This document shows positions 56,177-64,000 of a stretch of DNA of 64,000 bases, piece by piece (the stretch's first letter is position 1; every line of letters begins with the position of its first letter). The translations under genes were made by a program, and so were the position numbers. The stretch is from the NCBI RefSeq assembly GCF_900116145.1, contig NZ_FPAB01000002.1, positions 186,001 to 250,000 of the forward strand, in the 5' to 3' direction. The stretch comes from Streptomyces harbinensis (GTDB taxonomy: Bacteria; Actinomycetota; Actinomycetes; Streptomycetales; Streptomycetaceae). The notes beneath the pieces were generated by a model. The model saw only the letters and a program-made list of their open reading frames with translations. It did not search any database and was not told the DNA's origin.

Positions 56177-57624
56177 GACTCGCTCCCCTCACGGACGGCG
56201 GCGACCCGCCCCCGTACTCCGAACCAACCCGCCACCAGGGCGGCGGCGATCAGCGGCAGACACAGCACGGTGACCCGGCCCGGCCCCTCGCCGTCGGCGG
56301 CCATCAGCACCAGCACCGCGGCCAGGAAGGCGAGCGTGACCAACTGCGTGTACGGGGCGAAGGGCAGCCGGTAGCCGGGCCGCGTCAGCTCGCCCGTCCT
56401 GGTCCGGCGCCAGAACGCCAGATGACAGATCATGATCAACCCCCAGGTGGCGAGAATGCCGAGCGCGGCGAAGTTCAGCACGATCTCGAAGGCGTCCTCG
56501 GGCACCACGGCGTTGAGGCCGACACCGAGCACGCACAGCCCCGCCGTCAGCAGGATCCCGCCGTACGGGACCCGGTGCCGGTTCATCGCCCCGGTGAAGC
56601 GCGGCGCGGAACCGGACGTGGCCATCGACCGCAGGATGCGGCCGGTGGAGTAGAGACCGGAGTTGAGGGAGGACATCGCGGCGGTGAGCACCACGAGATT
56701 CATCACACCGCCCACCGCCGGGATGCCGATCCCGGCGAGCACGGTCACGAACGGGCTCTCCCCGGCCGAGTACGCGGTCCAGGGCAGCAGCATGGTCAGC
56801 AGCAGCACCGAGCCGACGTAGAACAGCGCGATCCGCCACATGATGGAGTTGATGGCGCGCGGCACCACCCGGTGCGGCTCCTTCGTCTCGCCGGCGGTGA
56901 CACCGACCAGCTCCACCGAGGCGTAGGCGAAGACGACGCCCTGCACGACGATGAGCAGCGGCAGCAGCCCGGCCGGGAAGACCCCGCCGTTGCCGGCGAT
57001 CAGCCCGGGGCCGCCGGGATGACCGGCCACGTCGTGCCGGGCCGCCAGCAGGAACAGGCCGATCACCATGAACGCGGCCAGCGCGCCGACCTTGACGATC
57101 GCGAACCAGAACTCCAGCTCGCCGAAGATCCGCACCGAGATCAGGTTCACGGACAGCACCACCGTCAGCGCGAGCAGCGCCAGCGTCCACTGCGGGATGT
57201 CGGTGAACATGCCCCAGTAGTGCGTGTACAGGGCGACCGCCGTGATGTCCACGATGCCGGTGGTGGACCAGTTCAGGAAGTACATCCAGCCGGCGACGTA
57301 GGCGCCCTTCTCGCCCAGGAACTCCCGGGCATAGGACACGAAGGCGCCCGAGGACGGCCGGTACAGGACCAGTTCGCCCAGCGCCCGCACCACCAGGAAG
57401 GCGAACAGCCCGCACACCGCGTACGCCACCGCCAGCGAGGGCCCGGCGTCGGCGAGCCGCCCGCCGGCGCCCAGGAAGAGACCGGTGCCGATCGCCCCGC
57501 CGATCGCGATCATGGTGATGTGCCGGGGCGCCAGCGTCTTGCTGTACCCCTCGTCCCCGGCGTCGACGGCCGGCGCCGCCGGACCGGCGCGCAGGCCGAC
57601 CTCCACCTCCGGCCCGTCGCTCAT
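56173..57624 (-). CDS. ansP: Asparagine/amino-acid permease AnsP-type
   Basis: 483 residues with twelve helices of the APC family. The family motif appears in [20 protein letters not shown] and [20 protein letters not shown], then [24 protein letters not shown] helix 3 (as [20 protein letters not shown]) and [20 protein letters not shown] (as [20 protein letters not shown]). It imports asparagine with H+. ATG 57624 begins before the membrane region. A strong promoter lies upstream (57694-57722). The asparaginase gene overlaps its stop by 4 nt. Confidence 0.92.
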   Translation of the reverse strand: MSDGPEVEVGLRAGPAAPAVDAGDEGYSKTLAPRHITMIAIGGAIGTGLFLGAGGRLADAGPSLAVAYAVCGLFAFLVVRALGELVLYRPSSGAFVSYAREFLGEKGAYVAGWMYFLNWSTTGIVDITAVALYTHYWGMFTDIPQWTLALLALTVVLSVNLISVRIFGELEFWFAIVKVGALAAFMVIGLFLLAARHDVAGHPGGPGLIAGNGGVFPAGLLPLLIVVQGVVFAYASVELVGVTAGETKEPHRVVPRAINSIMWRIALFYVGSVLLLTMLLPWTAYSAGESPFVTVLAGIGIPAVGGVMNLVVLTAAMSSLNSGLYSTGRILRSMATSGSAPRFTGAMNRHRVPYGGILLTAGLCVLGVGLNAVVPEDAFEIVLNFAALGILATWGLIMICHLAFWRRTRTGELTRPGYRLPFAPYTQLVTLAFLAAVLVLMAADGEGPGRVTVLCLPLIAAALVAGWFGVRGRVAAVREGSES

Positions 57625-57693
57625 GCGGGGCACCTGCGGCCCCAGGGCGCGGGGACGCCGGCGGTCCGGCGGTCTGACGGGTTCACGGATTGG

Positions 57694-57722
57694 ATCTTGT
57701 GACAATCCGACAGAACTGTCAA
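57694..57722 (-). promoter_or_regulatory. ansP operon promoter with overlapping palindromes
   Basis: Minus-strand -35 TTGACA (57717-57722) is 17 bp from -10 CAAGAT (57694-57699). Two palindromes lie in it: TTGTGACAA (57697-57705) and GACAGAACTGTC (57709-57720), the latter overlapping the -35. A repressor bound there would block the promoter. Confidence 0.65.
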
Positions 57723-57788
57723 GAAACCGGGCGGACCCCCTCACCCGTGCCGGGCGAACCGCCCCCCGCCGGGACGGATAATGCTCCG

Positions 57789-59642
57789 GTGAATGGAGAC
57801 GGTCCCATACCGCTGTCGGCGCAGGACATACCCGAAGGGGCGCGCCCCTGGCGCCTGGCGGACGGCGAACGGTGGCGCGCCGTCGAAACCGCCCGCTGGG
57901 CGCGGCCCCTGTGGGCCGCCCTCGCCCTGCTGGCCACCGCGATCCACGCCACCGCCACCGTGTCCGAGCCGGTGTGCACCGACGCCGCGCCCTGCGGCCC
58001 CGAATGGTGGGGCTTCGCCCTGTTCGGCGCCGGACTGCTGCTGCTCCACCTCCTCTTCCTGTACCCGGGCGCCGCGCTGCTGTGCCTCGCCCCGGTGCTC
58101 GCCCTGATCCTGCTGGAACCCGGGGCCCTCGGCGACGCGGACGCCACCGCCCGGCTCGCGGTGGTCCTGGCCGGACTGTTCGCCGCCGCCGGGCTCCAGC
58201 ACCGGCGCGAGGTGAGCCGCCGGCAGACCGCCCTCGCCACCGAGGCGGCCGGCGGCGTACGGCACCCGGCCCCGCTGGACCCGCACGCGTCCCCCGGCGG
58301 GCGGATCGCCCTCGCCGTCGCCGCCTTCCTCCTCCTCGTCGCCGGCGCCGCCCTGTGGCAGGCCCTGGCCGGGATCGACCGCGACCGGCACCGCGCCGCA
58401 GGGGCCACCGCCCACCAGGCGCAGGTCACCGAACGCGGCGAGGACTCCCTCACCGTCACGCTGCCCGGCGGGGAGAGCCGCACCCTGTCCGTCGCCTACC
58501 CCGAGGACTACCCCGAGGGCGCCACGATCGGCGTGCTCGTCGACGGCGACTGGGCCCGTACCGTCGCCGAACCCTACGACGCGTTCGGCTGGCAGCTCGT
58601 CATCCTGCTCACCGCCCTGCCCGGCACCGCCGCGCTGCTGCACCGGGCCGCAGCCCGCCGCCGTACCGCCGCCCTGCGCGACGGACCCCAGCCGGTACTG
58701 CGGGTGCTCGCCGCCGAGGGCCGCGACGACAGCCGCACCTACATCTTCGCCTTCGACGACCGCACCGCCTCCCGGCCGCTCCTCAGCTTCTACGGCTGGC
58801 CCGAGCCGGCCCCCGAGGACGCCGATCCGGACGCCATGGCCGAGGAGATCCGGGAGGCCCTGCGCGGTGGCGAACGCGACTGGGTGCTGCGCGACGCCGT
58901 GCTCTACGGGGCACCGGGCGCCGGCTCCGGAGCCGCCGTGGTGATGGCCGGCACCCGCACCCTCACCGTGGAACGCGCTCTCACCGGCGTCCGCCCCGAA
59001 CGCGACCGCGCCGGAACCCGCCCCCGCCGCGCCACGACCACCCGGCGCCGCGGCACCGCACCCGGCCGGGCGGCCCACCGCGCCCCCGCCCCCGCCGACA
59101 CCGCCGCCACCATGACCCCCACCCGGGAACCGCGCCGCTGGTCGGCCGGCGCCGTCTCCCGCGCGGTGGGCGTCTTCCTGCTGCTGTTCAACGCCGGCTG
59201 CCTCTGGCTCCTGCTGCACGACGGCGCCGGCCTCAACTGGTTCCTGCTGCTCGGCCTGCCCGGCGCCGTGAACATGACCGTGTGCGCTCTGAGCTGGCGC
59301 GTCACCGCCGACGCCCACGGCCTGTGGATCACCGGCCCCTGGCGCGTGCACCGCATCGCCTGGGACGAACTGACCGCCGTCCGCGCCGACGGCGACGCCC
59401 TGCGCTTCTCGGCCAAGGGACGGCCCACCGTCAACCTCCCCATCACCGGCTTCCGCGCCCTCGAACACCGCCGCCACGGCACATCCGGCGCCGAACGCGC
59501 ACGCGACGAGATCCGCGCCCTGCACGCGTACCCCGACCTGCGCCCGCCCCGCGACGCCTCCGCACGGGAACAGGGCTTCGCCCTCGGCCCGGTGATCGCC
59601 GTCCTCATCGCCGCCTGGTCGGCGCTCGTCCTTCTGCTGTGA
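57789..59642 (+). CDS. Membrane protein with C-terminal PH-like domain
   Basis: 617 residues. An N-terminal block of four hydrophobic helices ([40 protein letters not shown]) precedes a soluble beta segment ([20 protein letters not shown]), another helix ([20 protein letters not shown]), a cytosolic stretch, two more helices ([20 protein letters not shown]) and a bacterial PH-like beta domain ([36 protein letters not shown]). Middle part is Arg/Thr-rich. GTG 57789 is assumed. I cannot assign a function; such proteins resemble the DUF1648 type at 51978 in carrying a PH-like domain. Confidence 0.75.
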   Translation: MNGDGPIPLSAQDIPEGARPWRLADGERWRAVETARWARPLWAALALLATAIHATATVSEPVCTDAAPCGPEWWGFALFGAGLLLLHLLFLYPGAALLCLAPVLALILLEPGALGDADATARLAVVLAGLFAAAGLQHRREVSRRQTALATEAAGGVRHPAPLDPHASPGGRIALAVAAFLLLVAGAALWQALAGIDRDRHRAAGATAHQAQVTERGEDSLTVTLPGGESRTLSVAYPEDYPEGATIGVLVDGDWARTVAEPYDAFGWQLVILLTALPGTAALLHRAAARRRTAALRDGPQPVLRVLAAEGRDDSRTYIFAFDDRTASRPLLSFYGWPEPAPEDADPDAMAEEIREALRGGERDWVLRDAVLYGAPGAGSGAAVVMAGTRTLTVERALTGVRPERDRAGTRPRRATTTRRRGTAPGRAAHRAPAPADTAATMTPTREPRRWSAGAVSRAVGVFLLLFNAGCLWLLLHDGAGLNWFLLLGLPGAVNMTVCALSWRVTADAHGLWITGPWRVHRIAWDELTAVRADGDALRFSAKGRPTVNLPITGFRALEHRRHGTSGAERARDEIRALHAYPDLRPPRDASAREQGFALGPVIAVLIAAWSALVLLL

Positions 59643-59683
59643 TCCGGGGGAGACCCCGCGCGTCGCGATGAGTTCCGGCCCCC

Positions 59684-59717
59684 GTGGTGGTCAACCCTGG
59701 GAAGGGCTGACCACCAC
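59684..59717 (+). terminator. Strong hairpin between the PH-membrane and VOC genes
   Basis: GTGGTGGTCA-a-CCCT (59684-59698) pairs with AGGG-c-TGACCACCAC (59703-59717): 14 pairs with one mismatch around loop GGGA. It may terminate the upstream gene or serve as a control site for the VOC gene 31 bp downstream. Confidence 0.6.
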
Positions 59718-59748
59718 ACCGGCACACCGGCACGGAAGGACACGCGTC

Positions 59749-60231
59749 ATGGAGCGGCAGAAGATCACCACCTGCTTGTGGTTCGAGAACCGGGGCGAGG
59801 AGGCCGTACGGTTCTACCTCTCCGTCTTCGGCGACGACGCCCGGATCCTGGAGGAGACCCGCTACACCGAGGCCGGGCCGGGCGAGCCCGGGACGGTGCT
59901 GACCCAGACCTTCGAGATCGCCGGGCAGCAGTTCATCGCGCTCCACGGCGGCCCGCACGAGACGTTCAACGACGCCGTCTCGCTCTCCGTCGACTGCGCC
60001 GACCAGGCCGAGGTCGACCGGCTGTGGGCCGCGCTGTCCGAGGGCGGCGAGGAGCGGGAGTGCGGCTGGGTCAAGGACCGGTACGGGGTCTCCTGGCAGA
60101 TCGTGCCCAGGGAGATGTCGGACATGGTCGCCGACCCCGACCCGGCCGCGGTGGACCGCGTCATGCGGGCCATGTTCACCATGAAGAAGCTCGACCTCCA
60201 GGCGCTGCGCGACGCCCACGCCGGACGGTAG
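59749..60231 (+). CDS. PhnB-like VOC-family protein
   Basis: 160 residues of the glyoxalase/dioxygenase fold, PhnB/3-demethylubiquinone-type: ITTCLWFENRGEEAVRFYLS, VFGDDARILEETRYTEAGPG, QTFEIAGQQFIALHGGPHET and CGWVKDRYGVSWQIVPREMS. Members bind small ligands or metals, but the catalytic role of this subgroup is unproven. GGAAGGA precedes ATG 59749. It is convergent with the GH43 gene across a strong terminator. Confidence 0.9.
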   Translation: MERQKITTCLWFENRGEEAVRFYLSVFGDDARILEETRYTEAGPGEPGTVLTQTFEIAGQQFIALHGGPHETFNDAVSLSVDCADQAEVDRLWAALSEGGEERECGWVKDRYGVSWQIVPREMSDMVADPDPAAVDRVMRAMFTMKKLDLQALRDAHAGR

Positions 60232-60238
60232 GGGACGC

Positions 60239-60280
60239 GCGGTCCGTCCTTCCGGCCCGGGGGGCGGAAGGACGGACCGC
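60239..60280. terminator. Perfect 16-bp hairpin between convergent VOC and GH43 genes
   Basis: GCGGTCCGTCCTTCCG (60239-60254) and CGGAAGGACGGACCGC (60265-60280) with a 10-nt loop. Confidence 0.85.
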
Positions 60281-60294
60281 CCGCCGGGCCTCCG

Positions 60295-61338
60295 CTACCG
60301 GCCCGCCAGCCGGTCGTACTCCGCCCGCGTCACCGGCAGCACGGTGCCGTGCCGCGGCGAGGCGGGCAACCGGTACCCCGCCACCGGGGTCCACACCCCG
60401 GAGGCGAGATCGGTGGTCTCGAACGGCACATAGCCGCGCCCGCCGAACTCGTCGATGAACAGGTACCACTTCTCCTCGGTGTTGGACTTCACGACCGTGG
60501 GCCCCTCACCGTGGGCCAGCGCCGGACTGCCGATGCAGTCGGCCACGAAATCCCACCCGGTGGCGCGCAACTCCGTGGACCGCTCGGCCACCACGAACTT
60601 GCCGCACGGGTGCGCGGCGCTCGCCTCCCGCTCGTCCTTCGTGAAGCGGTAGTAGACGCCGTCGTGCGCCACGACCGTCGAGTCGATCACCGAGTACCCC
60701 GGGTCGCTCCACACCCGCGGCTCGCTGAAGGTGACGAAATCCCGCGTGGTGGCGTACAGCATCCGGTGATGCGTGTTCCCGGTGTGGTCCGGGTCGTCGG
60801 CCGCGTACAGCTTCGACGCCCAGAACACCACGAACTCGCCGCGCGCCTCGTCCCAGTACGCCTCGGGCGCCCAGGTGTTGCCCGCCGTGGCGGGCGCCAC
60901 CCGCACCGCGCGCTGCTCCGACCAGGTCACCAGGTCGGCGGACTCCCACACCATGATGTCCTGACTGCCGTGCCGCTGCGCCCGGTCCCAGTCGCCGTTG
61001 CCGTGGATCCGCAGATCGGTCGCGATGAGGAAGAACCGCCCGTCGCGCGGATCGCGGATGAGAAACGGGTCGCGCACCCCGCGCTCGCCGAGCACGGAGG
61101 TGAGCACCGGCCGGCCGCCGTTCAGCTCACGCCAGCGCAGCGGGTCGTTGCCCTCACTGAGCGCCATCCGGACCTGCTCGCCGTCCGCGCTGCCCTCGCC
61201 CGTGAAGTACACGAACACATAGCCCGCGTAGTCCGCGCGCGGCTGCGGCCCGGCCCGCTCCGCTCCTCCGGCCGGTCCGGTGAAGACCCCTGCCAGCAAC
61301 GCCATCACTCCGATCAGTACACCCGCCGTGCGCCGCAT
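60295..61338 (-). CDS. Secreted GH43-like glycoside hydrolase
   Basis: 347 residues with a signal peptide (1-25, RRTAGVLIGVMALLAGVFTG). The five-bladed propeller of GH43-type enzymes is indicated by GVRDPFLIRDPRDGRFFLIA (the acidic Asp), NTWAPEAYWDEARGEFVVFW, SVIDSTVVAHDGVYYRFTKD and GPTVVKSNTEEKWYLFIDEF (Glu candidates). It probably removes arabinose or xylose from plant polysaccharide outside the cell. GGAGAGGTGG sits before ATG 61338. The tnpB gene ends only 24 bp upstream, so the native promoter is probably displaced (see findings). Confidence 0.88.
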   Translation of the reverse strand: MRRTAGVLIGVMALLAGVFTGPAGGAERAGPQPRADYAGYVFVYFTGEGSADGEQVRMALSEGNDPLRWRELNGGRPVLTSVLGERGVRDPFLIRDPRDGRFFLIATDLRIHGNGDWDRAQRHGSQDIMVWESADLVTWSEQRAVRVAPATAGNTWAPEAYWDEARGEFVVFWASKLYAADDPDHTGNTHHRMLYATTRDFVTFSEPRVWSDPGYSVIDSTVVAHDGVYYRFTKDEREASAAHPCGKFVVAERSTELRATGWDFVADCIGSPALAHGEGPTVVKSNTEEKWYLFIDEFGGRGYVPFETTDLASGVWTPVAGYRLPASPRHGTVLPVTRAEYDRLAGR

Positions 61339-61362
61339 GTGCCCACCTCTCCGTCGAGATGT

Positions 61363-62628
61363 TTACTTGACGTGCTTCCCGGCCTCAAGGGCGGGGACTC
61401 CGGCCTGGGCCGTCCGACCCTTCCGGGGGCTTCCTGCTTCACCGCGCTGTGCGGGCACGGGTGCCCGTCTTACCGGCGCTCCACAGGCGTTGAGCGTCTC
61501 CGCCCGTCCGGCGGCGACGATGCGTCGTCCTTCGACGAGGACGTTGCGGGCTGCGTTGTGGTCGCGGTCGTGCACAGTCCCGCACTTGCTGCACGTCCAC
61601 TCACGGACGTGCAAGGGCTTGGGGCCGTCCCGGAATCCGCAGGCCGAGCAGATCTGAGAGGACGGGAAGGCCCGGCCCACCTTGGCAAAGGTGCGGCCGT
61701 GCTTGACCGCCTTGTACTCCAGCATGCCGACGAACGCGGACCATCCCGCGTCGTACACGGACTTGGCGAGCCGGGTGCGGCCGAATGCGGACACCGCGAG
61801 GTCTTCCACGTACACCGCTTGGTTGTCGCGAATGATCTGTGTGGATGTCTTGTGGTGCCAGTCCCGGCGCCGGTCGGCCACCTTGGCGTGCTGGCGAGCG
61901 ACCCTGATGCGGGCCTTGGCCCGGTTCTTCGATCCCTTGGCCTTGCGGGACAGCTCCCGTTGAAGGCGCTTGAGCTTCTTCTCCGCCCGGCGCAGGAAGC
62001 GGGGGCTGTCGATTCTGCTGCCGTCGGACAGGACGGCGAAGGCGGACAGGCCGAGGTCGAGACCGGCGTCGGTCTCCAACTCGGGGAGGGCGTCCGGCTC
62101 GGTATCCACGACGAAGCTGAGGAAGTACCGGCCGGAACTGTCCTTGGTGACGGTCAGGGACGTGGGTGCGGCCGGAAGTCGGCGGGACCATGTGACCTTG
62201 AGGTTGCCGACCTTGGCCACGTACACCGTGCCGTCGTCCCGGAGGGCGAAGGCGTTGGTGTTGAGGCGGATCGACTGCCGGGTGTCCTTCTTCGACTTGT
62301 AGCGGGGAGGGCCGGCCCTGCGACCCTGCCGCTTGCCCTTGAGGCTGTCGAAGAAGTGCCTGTAAGCGGTGTCCAGGTCCCGCAGAGACTGTTGCCGGAC
62401 CACCGCCGACACCTCGGCGAGCCAGGCGCGTTCCTCGGTGCGTTTGGCCTGGGTGATGCGAAGCCGGGACAGCTCGGCCGACTTCACATACGGCAGCCCC
62501 GCCGCGTGTGCTTCCTTCCGGTCGCGCAGGCAGTCGTTCCACACCACACGGGCGCACCCGAACGCACGCGCCAGCGCGCAGCGCTGTGCCGGGTCGGGGT
62601 AGGCCCGGTAGTTGTAGCGGAGCTGCAC
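61363..62628 (-). CDS. tnpB: TnpB RNA-guided nuclease (IS200/IS605-type), solo gene
   Basis: 421 residues. RuvC catalytic residues are intact: Asp191 in GLDLGLSAFAV, Glu275 in VYVEDLAV and Asp356 in HDRDHNAARN. The zinc ribbon is CSACGFRDGPK and CSKCG. The N-terminal YNYRAYPDPAQRCALARAFG and GPPRYKSKKDTRQSIRLN wedge are typical. GTG 62628 is the homologue-like start. No tnpA is adjacent, so the element is likely mobilised in trans or fossil. The last ~55 residues are probably overlapped by the omega-RNA, with a CCCGCC/GGcCGGG hairpin near its end (61370-61393). Confidence 0.93.
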   Translation of the reverse strand: MQLRYNYRAYPDPAQRCALARAFGCARVVWNDCLRDRKEAHAAGLPYVKSAELSRLRITQAKRTEERAWLAEVSAVVRQQSLRDLDTAYRHFFDSLKGKRQGRRAGPPRYKSKKDTRQSIRLNTNAFALRDDGTVYVAKVGNLKVTWSRRLPAAPTSLTVTKDSSGRYFLSFVVDTEPDALPELETDAGLDLGLSAFAVLSDGSRIDSPRFLRRAEKKLKRLQRELSRKAKGSKNRAKARIRVARQHAKVADRRRDWHHKTSTQIIRDNQAVYVEDLAVSAFGRTRLAKSVYDAGWSAFVGMLEYKAVKHGRTFAKVGRAFPSSQICSACGFRDGPKPLHVREWTCSKCGTVHDRDHNAARNVLVEGRRIVAAGRAETLNACGAPVRRAPVPAQRGEAGSPRKGRTAQAGVPALEAGKHVK

Positions 62629-62859
62629 ACCCGTGACTCTACGACAATTGATCTCATCGAGGGACAGAACGGCGACAGGCGTGGCAGCGATGCATGTGCA
62701 CTCGGTGGCTTTGTTCACGAGTAGTGCCGTCGGTTGTTCATGCGTTTGGGAGGCACTCAGATCCACGGTCGGGTGATGGTCACGAGTTTTGACAGCACTG
62801 GGGTACTTGCCAGGGCAGCATCGGGGTGCTCCTGGTGAAAGGTCCTGGTCATGCCGCAG
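62629..62859. other. Spacer between tnpB and the IS21 remnant
   Basis: 231 bp with no coding signal. It should hold the tnpB left end and the upstream end of the IS21 element, but no terminal repeats could be placed with confidence. A minus-strand open frame running into tnpB reflects the shared frame, not a longer protein: it lacks homologue-like sequence. Confidence 0.4.
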
Positions 62860-63798
62860 ATGTCGAAGGTTGAGCTGTGCGGCGATCCGGCGTGATCACC
62901 GTGCTGGCATGAAGATGCGCGAACTGGAGCGCAAGTACAACGTGTCGTGACGGACCGTGAAGAAGGCCGTGGACTCGGTCTGGCCGACGCCGCGCAAGAA
63001 GCTTCCGCCGCGGCCGACCGCGCTTGATCCGTACAAGCTGGTGATCGACGAGATGCTGCGGACGGACCTCGACGTGCCGCGCAAGTAGCGGCACACGGTC
63101 ACCCGGATCTTCCATCGGCTGGTCGAGGAGCACAACGCCGACGTCTCTTACCAGATGGTCCGGCGCTACGTCTCCGACCGGAAGCCGGAGATCCTCGCGG
63201 CCTCGGGCAAGGCCCCGGTGGAAGCGTTCGTGCCTCAGTCCCATCCGCCGGGTCACGAGGCGGAGGTCGATGTCGGCTTCACCCCGGTCCCGGAAGTCGA
63301 CTCGCTCGCCGAGCTCAACGAGATGGTCGATCAGTCGGACCTGCACGACGGGCACCGCCGGATCGGCTCGCGGCCGCGGACCGTGGATGAGTACTTTGCC
63401 GTCGAGCAGCCGCTGCTGGCGCCGCTGCCTCAGGAGTCTTTCGAGACGGGCCGGCTGTTCACGCCGCGGTTCGACCGCTACAGCCAGATCAACGTCCGAA
63501 CCAGCCGTTACTCGGTCCCGACCCGCTTCATCGGGACACGGGTGCGCGTCGTCCTGCACGCCTCTCATCTGGTGGTTTACGACAGGAACGTCGAGGTGGC
63601 CCGGCACGAGAGGCTGATCGCGAAGGGCGGGTTGCGCCTGGACCTGGACCACTATCTCGAAGCCCTCGTTCGCAAGCCCGGTGCTTTCCCCGGCGCCACA
63701 GCCCTGGAACAGGCCCGGTCCGCAGGGAAGTTCACCCCAGTCCACGACGCCTGGTGGTCCCAGGCCCGCAAGGTCCACGGCGAGCGGGACGGCACCAC
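62860..63798 (+). pseudogene. Decayed IS21-family transposase istA
   Basis: The family's HTH and tail are readable across frames: GMKMRELERKYNVS, VDSVWPTPRKKLPPRPTALD, then PRK and RHTVTRIFHRLVEEHNADVS, YQMVRRYVSDRKPEILAA. Defects: a frameshift near 62875 after ATG 62860, a TGA (62948-62950) at a usual Trp, a TAG (63086-63088) at a usual Gln, and an internal deletion after EAEVDVGF (about 63280) that removes the DDE catalytic core and rejoins at VPEVDSLAELNEMVD. The 3' part continues as VARHERLIAKGGLRLDLDHY, LEALVRKPGAFPGATALEQA, WWSQARKVHGERDGT. It cannot transpose. Confidence 0.9.
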
Positions 63799-64000
63799 AT
63801 GCTCATCGCCCTGGGCACCGAGGCCGCGATGAAGGGCTACCGGGTCCGCTACACGCTGGCCACGAAGCTGGTGAACGAGCTGGTCGAGGCTGCGGACGAG
63901 AAGCAGCCGAACAAGACGATCGCTCGATACGGGCGTGTTGATCTCCTCTGCATCGACGAGCTCGGCTACATGGAACTCGACCGCCACGGCGCCGAACTCC
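63799..64000 (+). pseudogene. Truncated IS21 helper ATPase istB, runs off window
   Basis: Frame from 63799 reads MLIALGTEAAMKGYRVRYTL, ATKLVNELVEAADEKQPNKT, ARYGRVDLLCIDELGYMELD and continues off the right edge. This matches the middle of IstB, including its Walker B (LLCIDELGY). The N-terminal third with the Walker A (GTGK) is missing: the sequence joins directly to the istA tail at about 63795, so a deletion fused the two genes. Not functional as an ATPase. Confidence 0.85.

Noticed and set aside
61363..62628. TnpB as a nuclease-dead TldR-type repressor
   Set aside because: The RuvC catalytic Asp, Glu and Asp residues are all present and well spaced, so there is no sign of an inactivated repressor.

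Overview
High-GC actinobacterial DNA, almost certainly Streptomyces. The evidence is the dense third-position G/C coding with frequent GTG starts, a WhiJ-type regulator/DUF397/anti-sigma ATPase cluster, a Spo0M homologue, a perfect CebR-type operator before a family 9 cellulase, and several Streptomyces-style lipoproteins. No rRNA, tRNA or CRISPR array was seen. Most of the window reads as ordinary chromosome. The last 2.6 kb is mobile-element debris.

Layout. 0-9 kb: homogentisate dioxygenase (hmgA) with its GntR regulator, an HTH/TPR regulator, a MaoC-fold protein, a PQQ/GSDH-type lipoprotein, a flavin dehydrogenase and a DUF2330 protein. 9-15.6 kb: a MarR regulator divergent from a signal-less AmiC/UrtA-like binding protein, then a compact urea/amide ABC importer urtABCDE. 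15.6-19.4 kb: a VanW protein and the WhiJ-like trio. 19.4-26.4 kb: LysR, FMO-type monooxygenase and SDR facing an NhaC antiporter, then a MarR-controlled multidrug MFS pump. 26.4-32 kb: a proton antiporter fused to a UBP zinc finger with a mini regulatory subunit, then a one-polypeptide fusion of an exported serine hydrolase and an ABC ATPase with its permease. 32-39.5 kb: DUF4291, CebR-type site plus GH9 cellulase, Spo0M, a second antiporter preceded by a possible leader peptide, DedA and an isoprenyl transferase. 39.5-45.6 kb: LysR facing a PrpF isomerase and a complete FbpABC-like importer. 45.7-51.5 kb: glycosyltransferase pair and an envelope-stress cluster built on an ECF sigma factor, an anti-sigma/Asp23 fusion, two further Asp23-like proteins and a YihY/BrkB membrane protein. 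51.6-60.3 kb: YtrA-type GntR with a DUF1648 protein, an orphan LuxR HTH, an MFS pump, an asparagine permease/asparaginase operon, a PH-domain membrane protein and a VOC protein. 60.3-64 kb: a GH43 enzyme with a solo TnpB gene inserted directly upstream, then a decayed IS21 element (istA/istB remnants) running off the right edge.

How the genes work together. Several units are metabolic modules with their own regulator and transporter: hmgA with GntR, urt with the AmiC-like protein and MarR, PrpF with an ABC importer and LysR, and asparagine permease with asparaginase. The most unusual arrangements are the ECF sigma / zinc anti-sigma fused to an Asp23 domain, the hydrolase-ABC fusion, the antiporter-zinc-finger fusion, and the TnpB insertion that abuts the GH43 ribosome-binding site. 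Convergent gene pairs are nearly always separated by strong GC-rich hairpins, which are listed individually.
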